64,000 nt of DNA, from assembly GCF_037042905.1 (NCBI RefSeq), contig NC_087252.1, positions 25,344,994-25,408,993 of the forward strand, written 5' to 3'. Positions within the stretch are counted from its first letter, which is position 1. Each line of letters starts with the position of its first letter. The position numbers and the translations under genes are program-made. Shown in pieces: positions 33,423-46,000 of this stretch. Source of the stretch: Lytechinus pictus. Its lineage: Eukaryota > Echinodermata > Echinoidea > Temnopleuroida > Toxopneustidae. The notes beneath the pieces are model-generated. The model was not told the DNA's origin and searched no databases. It was given only the letters and a program-made list of their open reading frames with translations.

Positions 33423-34921
33423 CAGTGGCGTAGCTACGGGGGAGCCTGGGGGGGGGGGGGGGGGGGCACGTGCCCCCCCCCTGAGATTTGGTGTGCCCCC
33501 CCCCCAGGTGCCCCCCCTGAAAAAAAATGGCAGAGCAAAAAAAAAGGGAGAAAGAAGAAAAGAAAAAAGGAAAAGAAGAAGAAAGACAGAAGAAAAAAAA
33601 AGAAGAGGAAAATAAGAGGAGGAAGACGAGTGAATGATATAATGTGAGGGGAAGACTTGCACAAAAAAAAATCCTTCATGTTACTTTATAAAATTTTTGC
33701 TTGCGCTTCGCGCCAGAATTGCCTGTTCGATGAGATTCATATCTTGCTCAATAGGCTGATATGGAGCAAGTTTTGAAGTCAATATACAAACATATTTTAG
33801 CTCGGACATCGAGCTTTCATTATTTTCTTTCATTTACAAATTTAAGTGCTCTGTAAAATGTCAATTTTATGGTCTACATATCAGCATTTTAAGCTCACGC
33901 TGCGTGGTCACATTGTTTGATTTGCCAAGTTCATATTGTCTACGTGTCCCGGCTACGTGTATTCCATAATGTTCCATTAAACAAATGTATTCAGAATGCC
34001 CAGATTCTAGGTCTAAATCTAAAACATGCGCGATAGCCTGCATGTTCTTTATTTAAAATGTACTTAAATTATCCAGTTTCACATCAAAATATCAATAATT
34101 GTCTGCTCACGCTTCACGATCGCATTATTAATGATACCCAATTAACTATATCCTATTTATGATTTACAAAATATGAATATAGTGTCCCGCTTTTAGGTCT
34201 AAAATCTAAATTTTCTTCCTCTCGCGCTTCGCGCTCGCATCAATTGTTTAGTTACATAACTATCCTATTTATTAATACAAAAAGTGCTTAGAATGACCAT
34301 TTTTTTAGGTCGGAATGTCACAAAAATTTGCTCGCGCTTTGCGCTCGCATTATTGAAATATATACCATCTTCCTTAACAGGTCCCTTTTCGATAATGCTA
34401 GAACAGTTAATAAAAATTTCTGCTAACGCTTGGCGTTCGCAGTAACCATCTAGTTACATACGAATCTTGTTCAGGATCACACATTGATTGATTGATTTTA
34501 TTTGTCAGGTAACTATGAACAAGTACAAGGAAATATAAACAGAAATGTATACCTTGACAGGATTACCCATGAAAGCCGAGATGGCTTATTTCCAATGGGG
34601 TCCTTAAACATAACATTGCCCAGAATATCAAATTTTCAGGACAAAATACATGAAAGTAAAAAAAAATCGCTTGCGCTTCGCGCTCGCACTTTTTATAAGG
34701 CTTATGAGATTATTTCATGTTTATGTTGTTTTATAAGAATAAAACTGAGAAGGGACTGATCGGGGAAAATATAGGTGAAGATAATTTCGGGCCCCGTCCC
34801 CTTTTGACGAAAGTCGGATCCGCCCTTGTGACACATACACACACCGGAAAAATGGTGCCCCCCTGAAAAAGCAAGGACCCCCCAGTGCCCCCCCAGGAAA
34901 AAAATCCTAGCTACGCCACTG
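33423..34921. mobile_element. 1.5-kb DNA element, CAGTGGCGTAGCTA ends, with internal GCGCTTCGCGC repeats
   Basis: Inverted ends CAGTGGCGTAGCTA/TAGCTACGCCACTG, flanked by CACCCAGA at 33415-33422 and 34922-34929. G and C runs lie just inside both ends. The interior repeats a degenerate TCGCGCTTCGCGCTCGC word at irregular spacing (near 33700, 33895, 34110, 34225, 34330, 34425 and 34675). No transposase. The 8-bp duplication points to hAT or a P-like group. Confidence 0.8.
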
Positions 34922-34929
34922 CACCCAGA

Positions 34930-35262
34930 CCTCCCGAAAAACAATCAAATAAATAAACAAAATTGCTTATAATTTTTATGTATTGATATATGTGTGGCGT
35001 CGCGCAAAAACCAGACTATTGGTGAGAGACAATGAATGCGCTAGGACGTCATTTAAATACGCGTGTCATCAAACTTTTGTCTGGCGCGCGTCGCGAGGAA
35101 AAACAAAACAAACAACCCGCGGGAAATAAAAAAAAATGTCAGGCGCATTTTTATTTTTCAGAACTGTGGATATCGGCTCGATATATTTGGTGGATGGCGG
35201 GTTCGGATACATGTTGATTGAATTTAATTCCCTTGGCTGAAATCCATGAAGGTAAGTTAAAT
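34930..35262 (+). promoter_or_regulatory. Possible orphan promoter/first exon
   Basis: A CpG-bearing stretch (CTGGCGCGCGTCGCGAGG near 35085, CCCGCGGG near 35118) is followed by ATGAAG and a consensus donor GTAAGT at about 35250. It resembles the first-exon surroundings of the other genes in the window. No convincing downstream exon was found. Weak. Confidence 0.2.
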
Positions 35263-35561
35263 TATGTTGCAGATTGAGTTGTTTTGTTAAATTAATTGAT
35301 AATTGCGATGCGAGGAACATGGGCATGGCAACTAAACACGTGAATGTGAATTTTGTGTTGCGTGTTTATGTGGATCGATCGAGAGAGAGCTTTTTTAGGA
35401 ACGTCTTTAAACGTCAAATTACATGCGACTGCTGCAGCGATTTGCGGTATTTGTCCGGGACTTTGACGGCCTTTTTAAGATCTAACTTATGTATGCCTAG
35501 GCTATCAACTAGATCTAGATCTGCACCTACTTAGATAGGCCTTCGTTACATACTTGTAACC

Positions 35562-36052
35562 ATTTAAGTTAAATCTATCACATGCAACAAGTTTGTAAAA
35601 AATGTATATAAAAAAAAATCAAAATTGGACAAGGAGTAAAAGAGCTATGATAATTTAAAAATATGGATTTCGGTGAAACAGTTCTATGCATGTTTTTATG
35701 AATTTACTTGACAAACTGATGCAAAGATGTCTCACCTTGTTACATGAAATTATGTTTGTTCTATCCCCCCCCCCCCTCCAAGACTAGATATTAATTAATG
35801 CAAAAATGTGACATATCATTCACACACGTATGACCAAATAAAATAAGTATGATTTCATGTTTTGTTATAAGAAAAGTTAAAGTGGGGTGTCATCATCAGC
35901 CCATCTAACGAATATCTATTAAGACGTGCATATAACTGTTTTTATAATGCATGAAAAACCCTTTTAGATCTAGTTGTTTTCAGATTTTGATGAAATTTGC
36001 AGCTTTTGTTTACATTTGATGAAATTATTTTCAGCTCGGAGTACCCTTTTAA
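35562..36052. mobile_element. Decayed TTAA-type foldback element
   Basis: The right end AGCTCGGAGTACCCTTTTAA matches the right ends of the 21514 and 27085 elements. The arms share ATCAAAATTGGACAAGG-like and CAGATTTTGATGAAATTTGC sequence. The left end is not recognisable. Confidence 0.4.
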
Positions 36053-36059
36053 ATCGGTT

Positions 36060-39000
36060 AATTATGGACATTTTTCAAATCCCCTCTCCTAACAAATTCT
36101 TATTTGTCGGACTTCTGATTTCAAATTTTTTTTTCGGAGGGGGTGGGGTCTATTTGGTATGAGCTTCACCAAAGATGTGCAAATGATATCGAAATTATAA
36201 CTCGAAAACAGATTGTCACAATTTATAAGAAATTTATTCAAAAATAACAATATATTTTGGGGGCGGGTGTGGGGGGTATTTCTTATTTTCTACAATCTGG
36301 TCGAGCTACATTACATGAGGTTCGCCAACTTTCTACACAAAATCATTCAATATTTAAAAAAAAAATGAAAAGACATATTTTTGAAAATAAAAACATTTTA
36401 TAGTTTTAATTGTTTTTTTTTATAGTTTTTTTTCTTAAGTAGTGTTTTTTTTTAAATAAACTTTAACTCTGAAAATTTGTTAACTAATTGGCCTTGTTTT
36501 CTTTCGTTGTGTTAAACATGTTAAGGGCACGGGATCTACAGAGCAACTGTATTAGTGCAGTGAGGACAAGACATCACCAACATACAGCTGACAGCAGCCC
36601 TTCAAGAAGTACTTTAAGACTCTGATATGGGATTCACCATTACCACAGCTTCAGGTAGCTTTCCATGCTTTATCCATATTCTATATGGAAATAGTGTGCC
36701 AGTTTCGACCCTTATCATGTCAGTTGTAACCATAGAGATATATACTAATAATACATCTCTATGGTTGTAACCGATTTTTCCACGAATTAATTGCCGTTTT
36801 ATAAGATATTGTTTAAAAATTACTTTTACCACTATTAGTACATGAAATCTAGAATTATGGAAAATATAAAAAATATAAAATGATAAAAACAATAAAAAAT
36901 GAAAAAATATATAGAATTTGGATAAAGGCTCATGCAGAGAAAGCTTTTTGCAAGTGATATATCAAAATTAAACAATTAAATATGAACATCTCATGAATTT
37001 TGGAGGGATTTTTTTACCTAACAATAGTTAAATCTTATTATTTTTGGTAGAAAAATATGACATCAGGGAGTACTTCCACCTTTATTAGAAATACAAGTAA
37101 CATTGACACAAAGCCAAAGAGTGAAAAGTTAATGTATTTTAAATATCATGTTGTTGATAAATGTCCATGAATCATGAAGAAATGAGAGTGTAATGTGACT
37201 GTTTTTATAACACATTAATATCGGTGAACTTTTCAATTGCATTCATCAAAAATGTAGATTTGAGTCATCGGAACGTGGCATTTTTAAGACTGGAACATGA
37301 AGAAAGCAAACAATGCAGAGGAAGAAAATTATCCCCTTTGGTGAACCCTGCTGACATAGTCTCTCAGATACTGGATTTTCCAAATAGAGGGAATATGATA
37401 TATGGAAAGATCTTAGATGAGGACAAGGCACCTCGCGGCCTCCCCGGTAGGAGAGGAAATTGAACAATGAATACATGTTTTACTTTGAATGAACAAACTC
37501 TGAAGTTTTTCGATAAAAAAATTAAACTTAATTTGTAACGTTTGCTAACCCATTAGAAGGATGTCATTGTAGAAAATTGAAATATGGTAAGTTTGCTGCT
37601 GTAATAAGAAGTTTGTGATAATGTTAAACACACACACTAAGGAGAAATTATCGTGTTTTACATCCTTTTTAGTGCAAATTTGGACAGTGGAGAGCGATGC
37701 ACATTCCTGAGTTTTGCTAATACTGCTGCATAGAAGAGAGTAAATGTATGTAGTCTCTTCCATATCAAGAATTAAACTCTGATATTATTTTTTTATTCAA
37801 GCATAAGATGTTTACAACGCATACCATTACACGTGTACAGAGTGTAGCAGAGAAAAGATGACTATGTATTTGTGAGTATTTGTTAGTTATAATACCTGTC
37901 GTATTAATATGTGGAGCCAAGTTTTTATGCACAGTTTTATTCTTCTTTTCAAACGAAGTGACCTAAAAAAAATCCTTCAGTGATCCAGATAATTTGGCAG
38001 CAATTTATGAAATATATTTTCATGACTACCCCATCCCTAAAAAGAAACCAAATGTGGTCCATTTCATTAAATGTTGATATGATCCCTTGCTCGAATGAAA
38101 ACTACCATGAAAACAGTGAACCTTCTGCTTCCTGATTCGCTAGTTCAATGAAAGTTGATATTTCATCAAGAGTTGCTGTCATATTAAATCTTTATGAAAT
38201 GTAGCTCGCATCAGCTTTTCACCATTGTGTATTGCCACCGAAAAAATTTGGTTTTGCAAAATTGAATTTTGTTTGTGGTTATTTTCCAAAGCTTAAGCAT
38301 GATTTTTTTTAGATTTTACTTTGCGAGAAAGTGAAGTATGGACAAACAGCAAGGTGGTGTCTTTTTTTTTGGGGGGGGGGTGGTTAAGGGCAGGGACAAA
38401 TCTAGGATGGAGGTGGGCAGGGGCTTTGGCCCCACTTTTTTTCCCCAGAACGCATGTATAAACATGTAAAAAATTACCATTTGATTGTGATTTTTTTTTT
38501 GCATGGACAGCCCCTCCTATTTTCAAAAAATGTTCTGCGGCGCCTGTGGGGGTAGGCACCCCCAAAAAAAATGATAAGCTGCCCCCCCCCCCCCAACAAC
38601 AAAAAAATCAGATATATAACCCAACCTCATCTTCCCCTGGTCATTGGATCTGGGAACCTCCTCCCATTTTAAAACTACGCGCTATGACGAACTATATATA
38701 GTATGACAAATAGTCTCCATAAGGTTTTTTTTTGCATGTAATGTGAGTGTGTGGGTGTGGGTTCTAGTGTGGGTGTGGTTGAATATGTAGAATAATTTGT
38801 TTTATTGTATTCGCCTAGCTGTGTATATATACAAATTATGTTTGCACTACAAAAGATCACCTCGCCTATGCCAGGTATGTTGGGCGTTACAAAAGAACCA
38901 ACATTTCCATATCATGAAAAGATGAATAATAAGCCCGACTACCATGACGACCCATACAGCCAGGCAGGGGGGGGGGGTACCCCTGATTCAATTGGCCATA

Positions 39001-40096
39001 TCTCTAATTTAAATATGAATTAGACTCTAATATTTTGTATACACATTGTACATGTGTCCATGTACCAGAAAACATAAAAAACACAAAATCCAAAATTTCA
39101 CCTATAATACCCATTTTCCCAGGATGGCCCACATATAATAATCATTGCTAATTAGTGCGTTTGTTCATCTTACATTTTGTCTTAGCTTGTATATTTTATT
39201 TTGTGATCGTTGCGTGTAAGCCTAAAGCGTGAAACCGCTTTGAACTTGGTCGAACCGGTTTAGAAGTGTTTTAAGTCTAAACAGCATCTTTAATCCATTG
39301 AATACATCACGGCACTGGGGATTATTTTGTCAACAGTAATGTAGGTAGTCCAATCGATAATTATTAGCTACTATGCATTAAAAAAACAGACAATTTTCGT
39401 TGGAAACTTCAATAAAGGGGCTATTCAACGTACGGTCAACATAGTCAACAAGAAAAATGAAACAAATTCTTTTGAAGATTACAGACTCTTTGCCTATTCA
39501 TTGTACGGCGGATTAGCTGGGAATTAGCCGACTTGTCTTAGAACTTGACGCTTGTCTGTGACGTCATAGTAAAAATATATCCGCCTAATACCATGAGGTA
39601 ATAAAACCAATCATCAATGAGAGGGTGGGGGTGGGTTCTCTGTATTATTTCTCGATAAGTAAACGTCCAATTAATGGAGTTCATCTTGTTCGCTCAATGT
39701 TTATGGAGCGATTAAGTTTCCAAAAATTTCTTCATCTTAATTATCCCACCCCACCCTCTCTAGCTCTCTCTTTCTCCTATAAACCTGATATTACAAATTT
39801 CGTGAAAATAATCGAATAGTGTGAATTGCTTTTCAATATCTTGGGTCCTACGTACTACAATATTTTTTCCACGTTTTATACCACCTCTTCTGATCAATCG
39901 GTCACTATCTCTCACCACATGCTTTAACATCGTCTCTCACACTTTTTCTTATCGTCACCCTCTCCCTTTCATTCCTACCCCCTCTCTCTATCCCTCCCAA
40001 CCCATCCCCACTCCTACGTTGACAATGCACCCGAGAACCCCCCCCCCAAAAAAAAAAAATGAAATAAAATCATAAAAGAAATAAAAACCTATTCGC
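36060..40096. other. Gene-poor spacer
   Basis: Seen here: a short hairpin around 36724-36772 (GTAACCATAGAGAT and complement); G/C-run fragments at 38370-38595 resembling the piece at 50391-50492; and a pyrimidine-rich stretch at 39740-40055. Short open frames (for example 37224-37463) have no recognisable domain or splice context. Confidence 0.4.
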
Positions 40097-40417
40097 CCGT
40101 ATTCTGAAGTCAGGTTTAACTTGGTACCGTTTAACTTAGACCATGGTCTAACTCTTTGCTAAAAATGATGGGAAGCCAAAGGTGTCAAAATTGGTATTAA
40201 GTTGTATGTTTCTTATGTTTACTGTGCTCTTTCCTGATTCATCGATGGTGAAGACAATCATCTGTTTATACTTCCTAGATAATTATGAATGATTTGAGAG
40301 CCAAATGAGCTGAAATATGATATATCTACTGTTAGGGATTTGTGTAACAATTGGCTATCCATACTTAAACCTTAAGTTTAAACCAAAGTTTAAGTTAAAC
40401 TTGACTTCAGAATACGG
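40097..40417. mobile_element. MITE with CCGTATTCTGAAGTCAGG ends
   Basis: The left end CCGTATTCTGAAGTCAGG with TTTAACTT pairs with the right end AAGTTAAACTTGACTTCAG plus AATACGG. About 320 bp, non-coding. Confidence 0.7.
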
Positions 40418-41008
40418 ACCATTAACTCCAAAAGATAAAAAAAATATACACAAATTATATTGATATATTTTGACATTTTTATTCACAAACTTTTTTCCTT
40501 TTCCATGTAGTTTTTCAACTCTTTGTAATACAAAACATAAAGTAATAGCAGCCAGACATAGGAATAGATAATGAAATGCTGTGCATCCTTTAAAAATAGT
40601 ATAAAATATTTCAAGAATTGCCTATGGTGTAAGATATTAGTGATGAAAGATATACGCGCCACAGGAACTTCATTTAGATAGACCAGTAAATGTGTTTAGT
40701 TTGTAATTGTAAGTAATATTAATACTTGGTTATCATATAGCACATCACACATCAGATTCCATGTCCTCGCGTGCTTAATGTATGAGTATTCAATCATTCC
40801 CTAGCAATCGCTTTAGTTACCATCAATTGCAATCTCGAAGCACAGATGGCCTTGTAACATACAATACACGATACAAAGAATATTTACAATCAACAACTTT
40901 GCATCTGGCTTCCCATATACATGGTTAAAATTGATCATAGTATTAATCTTTCGTGCATCAGGGCCCAGATATTTAGAGGTGGCACATGCAGATGAAATTT
41001 GTAGACTT

Positions 41009-41153
41009 GGAGGGAGCTTTTCATGAAAAGTTTTGTCAGTGGTTTTTTCAGAGTTATTGCTCTCAGCCAATCAGATGCAAGGATTTCAGTAGCTTACAAC
41101 ATCTGTCGGCGACAACCACTGACAACAAATGTTCTTGAAACACTCTCTGGAAC
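41009..41153. mobile_element. Small MITE with CCAATCAGAT core
   Basis: Ends pair: GAGCTTTTCATGAAAAG, then TTGTCAGTGGTT on the left, and CCACTGACAACAAATG, then CTTGAAACACTCTC on the right. The core CAGCCAATCAGATGCAAGG is shared with 8313-8444. Confidence 0.6.
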
Positions 41154-43068
41154 TTGATAAAGTACGGAAATCATGCATATATCTTGTCTAAAGCTTACCC
41201 TGGCCCCTTGCTTACAGGTAATCCAACCTAGTACATATTTTCACAATTTGTTTGGTATCATCTCCACTGCTTATACCTTGTTTCCACCGTCGTGCAATCC
41301 TTTACGAAAGCCACGATTGGCCTTTTGTATTCTGATCGTTAAAATTTTTAAACCATTCAATTTTTTTCTACGATCGGTGATTGCCACGACTGACCTGGTG
41401 CGATATGATAAGATCACGATTAACTGCGCCGTTTGAATCGTGGCGCAAATCACGATAGTGGGAACGACATCTAGGTATAAGCGAGTTTTCTATGATACGA
41501 ATTGCACTTGTTGATAATGTGCATGTCTGAAATAAAATTTTGAAATCGCATGCAAATACCAGAGCAATTGAAGTATATAACAAGTTACACAATCACAATG
41601 CAATTTAGTACAATGCAAGGAATTGCCACTGGTACAATTCATGGCCTATTGATGAGTATACATGCAACACGTTTATTTTAGTCATTCTTTGGCTAATAAT
41701 AAACCATTTCCTTCCTGGCAGTAATAGGAAATAGAACCAACCATGCAAAAGATGTCTACATGAAAATCATACTGGGAAATTAGTTAGCCTCGGAAATCAA
41801 TTTCGTTGACAGCATTGTAATAGACATAACTATGATATTGGAGGGATTAAAGCATACAATTATATTTTATGTGCTATTAAAATCTTCAGACTCTTGACTT
41901 TAATGGATATATGATCAAGCACTTTCTATAGGAACCTGGCATCTATAACATATACATGTATTTAAGAGTTCAGCAATGTGAAAATTTCAGATATTCAGAT
42001 TTTACCAGCCAGAGCCTGCTACCCCAAAAAGTGTGGATATTTCAAGGAGAGTGGGGGGGGGGGGGGGGGGGGTAATGATATTCAGAGTTGAATCAACATG
42101 TTTCCATGGCAACTCTGATTTTCCATTATGAAAAATAGACATGGCTGCATAGAGACCCTCTTTAAATTATCAGTGGAAGTATAGTTTCCCAACTTTCTTT
42201 TTAAAATAAAAACCAGGGGAAAAATTACTCGGGGGCGGCGGGTGATTTAGCTTGCGAAATGCTCAGAAGCTTATCCAATGTTGCAGATTCAGGCAGTTAA
42301 GCTGTCAGAAGTATCCCCAATAAAAATATATAAACAAATAAAAGGTGTCATCATGCTTACACTATAAAAAAACGAATGAGTTGCCATTAACAGGTTTTAT
42401 TTTCATCTTCTATTATCATAGTTCACTTACATAATGTACAAATTACAAATATGTAAGCTCACTATACAAAAGCCGACCAGCGGCATAGTTGTAAGAACAA
42501 AAAAACGTTACTGAAAATGGCACAGGGCTGAGTGGCGATAAGAAGCTGCTACAAATGGACATTTGTAAATGCTGAAAATGAACTTGATAACCCTGTGACT
42601 AATAAAAAAAAAATAAGTACAATACCAAATTGGTGCAAAAAGCAGCATACAGATGTAGCTCACATAATACTTTGAAAGCCATCTTTGATGGAATTACAAT
42701 TTCATGGGAGTTGCAATGTGAAGACTTCAAATTATGATATTCTATAATGAAATGATTAATGGTTTTGAAAAACTTTGTTTCTCTTCAATACTGGCGTATT
42801 GCCACCTTGCATGATATCTTCAGTTATCTCCATGTTGTGAGTTTGTTAAAAAAAAAAGTTTCATGCAAGTGTAAAGCCATAATGTTTCTATCTGTAGAAA
42901 TCCATTTATCTACCATTTTACATGTATTCAATACATTTAGGCCAGAAATAAATTTCAGGTCAGTAGCACTGTGAAAAGAAAACTCACTCATAATGAAGGT
43001 CTAAATAGTAAATCAGTAAATCAGAGTACAATAATTTTAATAATTAACATCTTAAAGATTATACAATG
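41154..43068. other. Spacer and 3' UTR side of the minus-strand zinc-finger gene
   Basis: A G20 run at 42053-42072. AATAAA on the minus strand at 42396-42401 could end the zinc-finger transcript about 670 nt after its stop codon. A weakly inverted block at 41275-41470 (CCACGATT... and AATCGTGG) may be another MITE. No gene seen. Confidence 0.45.
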
Positions 43069-46000
43069 TTACTGGGGTTCTGCTTTGATCTGTATTGGGG
43101 GACATACGGAAACAGGGGAGGGGCTGGCAGATTGCTCTCCACTGCTCTGCCTTGATCGACACACGTTGAGCGGGGAAGAACTCCCAGATTTCACCGTCAA
43201 GGGGGACGGCTTGCCGTTCACGTGTGCTTTCTCAGCAGATTGTCCCTCACGCGGTGTAGAATCCTGGTTCGAGTGCATGGTCATATGAAGTTTGAGATAG
43301 TTCGCGTGAGTAAAGGTCATGCAGCACTCGCTGCACATGAACGGTGTGTGCTCGCGTTGATGAATCTTTCCGTGCTCGTCCAGCAGTCGCTTGTTGGAAA
43401 ACACTCTGCTGCAGAGCTTGCAAGGGAATCGCCTCTTGGCGTCAGCGAGGGGGCCCTTCCGCTTAAACGTGTTGAACTTTGTGGACGGGACCTGCGCATT
43501 TCTCGGCGTTGATGCTTTCTGAGTTGCGTGGACTTTGGAGTGAGATGCAAGGAGTGGGAGGGAGAGGAACTCCTCTCTACAAATGTTACATTTGAACTGG
43601 TTTCCATTCGTTTGCGTGCAAGCATGTCCCTTGAGGGTTGATAAGTCTGTAAAGGTCTTGCCACAGTGCAGGCAGGGGAACACTTTCTCTCCGCTGTGGA
43701 TTCGTTCGTGCATCTGTTTATGACTCAGGCGGACAAATATGCGATCACAGAACTGGCATGGGAACAGCTGCTTGTCTTCTTTCTGAACAGAGTGCAGGAG
43801 TTCATGGGCACGAAGCCCTGCGGCGCGGTGGAACGACTTCCCGCACATGTTGCACTTGAACGGCTTGATGCTACTGTGCTTCCGGATGTGAAGCAAGAAC
43901 TTTGACTCGTGGCTGAACCACTTCAAGCAGATTCTGCAGACAAAGTGACCCTGTCCATTATGAACCCTCTGGTGCTCATGGAAGTCAAAGGCATGAACGA
44001 AAGAAAGTCCACACTTATTACAAACATAGGGCTTTTCTCCTGTATGTTGTCTTTCGTGGCTCTTTAGATTGAAGCTGAAGGCAAAGGACTTGTCACAGTG
44101 GGTGCACTTGAAAGACTTCTCCTTGACATGTTTCAAACGATGGCGATTGAGATCCACAAGGCAATTGAAGGTTTGTTCGCAGTCGGGGCAGTGAAGCACA
44201 GGAGATGACATAGTGTAGAATGGATTGGAGTGGAGAGACGAAGAACCAGGGGCATCTAGGTTGGTGTTCTGCCGCTGCAGGGGCGTCTTGTTGCCACTCT
44301 CGCTACCTGCAGGAGTCTTGAAGAAACAAGGACACTTCTTTCCTGGCTTTGCTCCATCATCTGTAAAGAGATTTGAAAGAGAAAAAGGGTAACAAATTAA
44401 TAATCCAACTCACAGTGAAGTAAATAACAGCACAGCTTTGATCCATTCAGAAAGAATTTGCATTAAGTCACTTATTGAGTTCAAAAGCAATTTTTGGCTG
44501 AACAAGTCCTACATGTATGTATTCCTGACCCTGTGGTAGAAGGGTGGGGTGTCATAAAGCTGTTCATAAAGTTATGCAAAACCTTCTGCATGACTGTAAC
44601 AATGTCTTCCGTGCACTGCAGAGTCTGCAACATGTACATAAAAATTAAAAAAAAGGGTCACCAGTCATGCTGAAAGTCATTTGGAACCTACAAAACAGCA
44701 TTATGAAATGGCCCACAGAAGAAAACACATTTCTGTAAAAGAAATTTACATTGGCATGAGCCAAGACACTAATTGATTGTGGACTAACCTCGACACAAAC
44801 ATTTTGGACCTTGATTCAATTATTCAACACACACCATGGCAGCATTTCTTGTCAACTCTCTTTAGCATGGAACAGTTATAACTACAATGTACATGGCATG
44901 AATTATCAAATCAAAAGCAAATTTGCTGGCAAGACTCAAAAGCCACAAGGTCAGTGACAATTGCTTCATCCATCAAGAATGCATTTAACATGTACATTTA
45001 TTCACAACATGAGTCAACCATTTAAATTTGGTAAACAAAAAAATCAGTCAAAGTCAGAGACAGACATATATCCTCACAATCTCCATATTTCATAGTTTCT
45101 TCAGCTCTCTCTTTACTCAGGCAAGCTGAATTCTATTTCAAATATTCCAGTGACTGATTTCAGTAACTTTGACTTACATTTTGTAACTTGTGAAAAATGT
45201 AGTACCGGTACAGTGATTAATCACTGCCAGAACATACATTTGTGCTCTAAATTATTCCCTTACCTTCTTCATCAAAGCTCCAGTCTGCTTCCTCCATATC
45301 ATCTACAATATCAACGTCTTCATCGTCAGAGTTGTCCGAGGGCGACGTATTGTGATTCTCACAGGTATAATCTCTCTCATACGTATTCCCCTAGAATGAT
45401 AAAGAAAAATGTTGTCAGGTTAGTTGAAGTGGAAAGGTTCATTTACATTTAATGAAATTCAGGAACTCCGGATTTATTCGTTACATGATGTATAGTGTCT
45501 ATTCACAGATTGTCCCAAGGTTACTTTCTGCAGTTAAATAAAATAAAAATTTAGCTTATTGAGAAAGAAATTTCAGAGCAAATCAGTATATGGTGGCTTT
45601 TCAATTTGCTCAAGTTTCTCCATGTGACGTTATGAAGGGGGGGGGGGTAACTTGGGGTGAGTCATTTTAGGATATTGGAACCAATCCCACATATAAGTAT
45701 TTCACATCAGGTTCTTACCAATACCAATGAATTTCTCTTACCTTTTTGGGCAAGACAGGTGAGCATCCAAGATTGATAGCACCGCCGAGGCCAAGGGTCA
45801 CCTTCATGTTATTCACAGAGGGCATGGCAAAATACTTGACCACATCCTCTGAAGTAACAGACTTCCTCCCGAAGTACGCTGCAGCCTGGCCCTGGACCAT
45901 TGTGTCTTGAGACAGGAACTCTGTTACAACTTCTGGATCAGTCTCTCTGAGTTCCTCCACACAAGGGTTGTCCGACTCAGATGACACCGATGCTGTACCT

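Noticed and set aside
33375-33679. Lys- and Gly-rich or Phe-rich frames
   Set aside because: Translation of G/C and A/G runs within the 1.5-kb DNA element.
37224-37463. 79-aa plus-strand protein
   Set aside because: No domain, no splice context; an antisense frame of similar size overlaps it.
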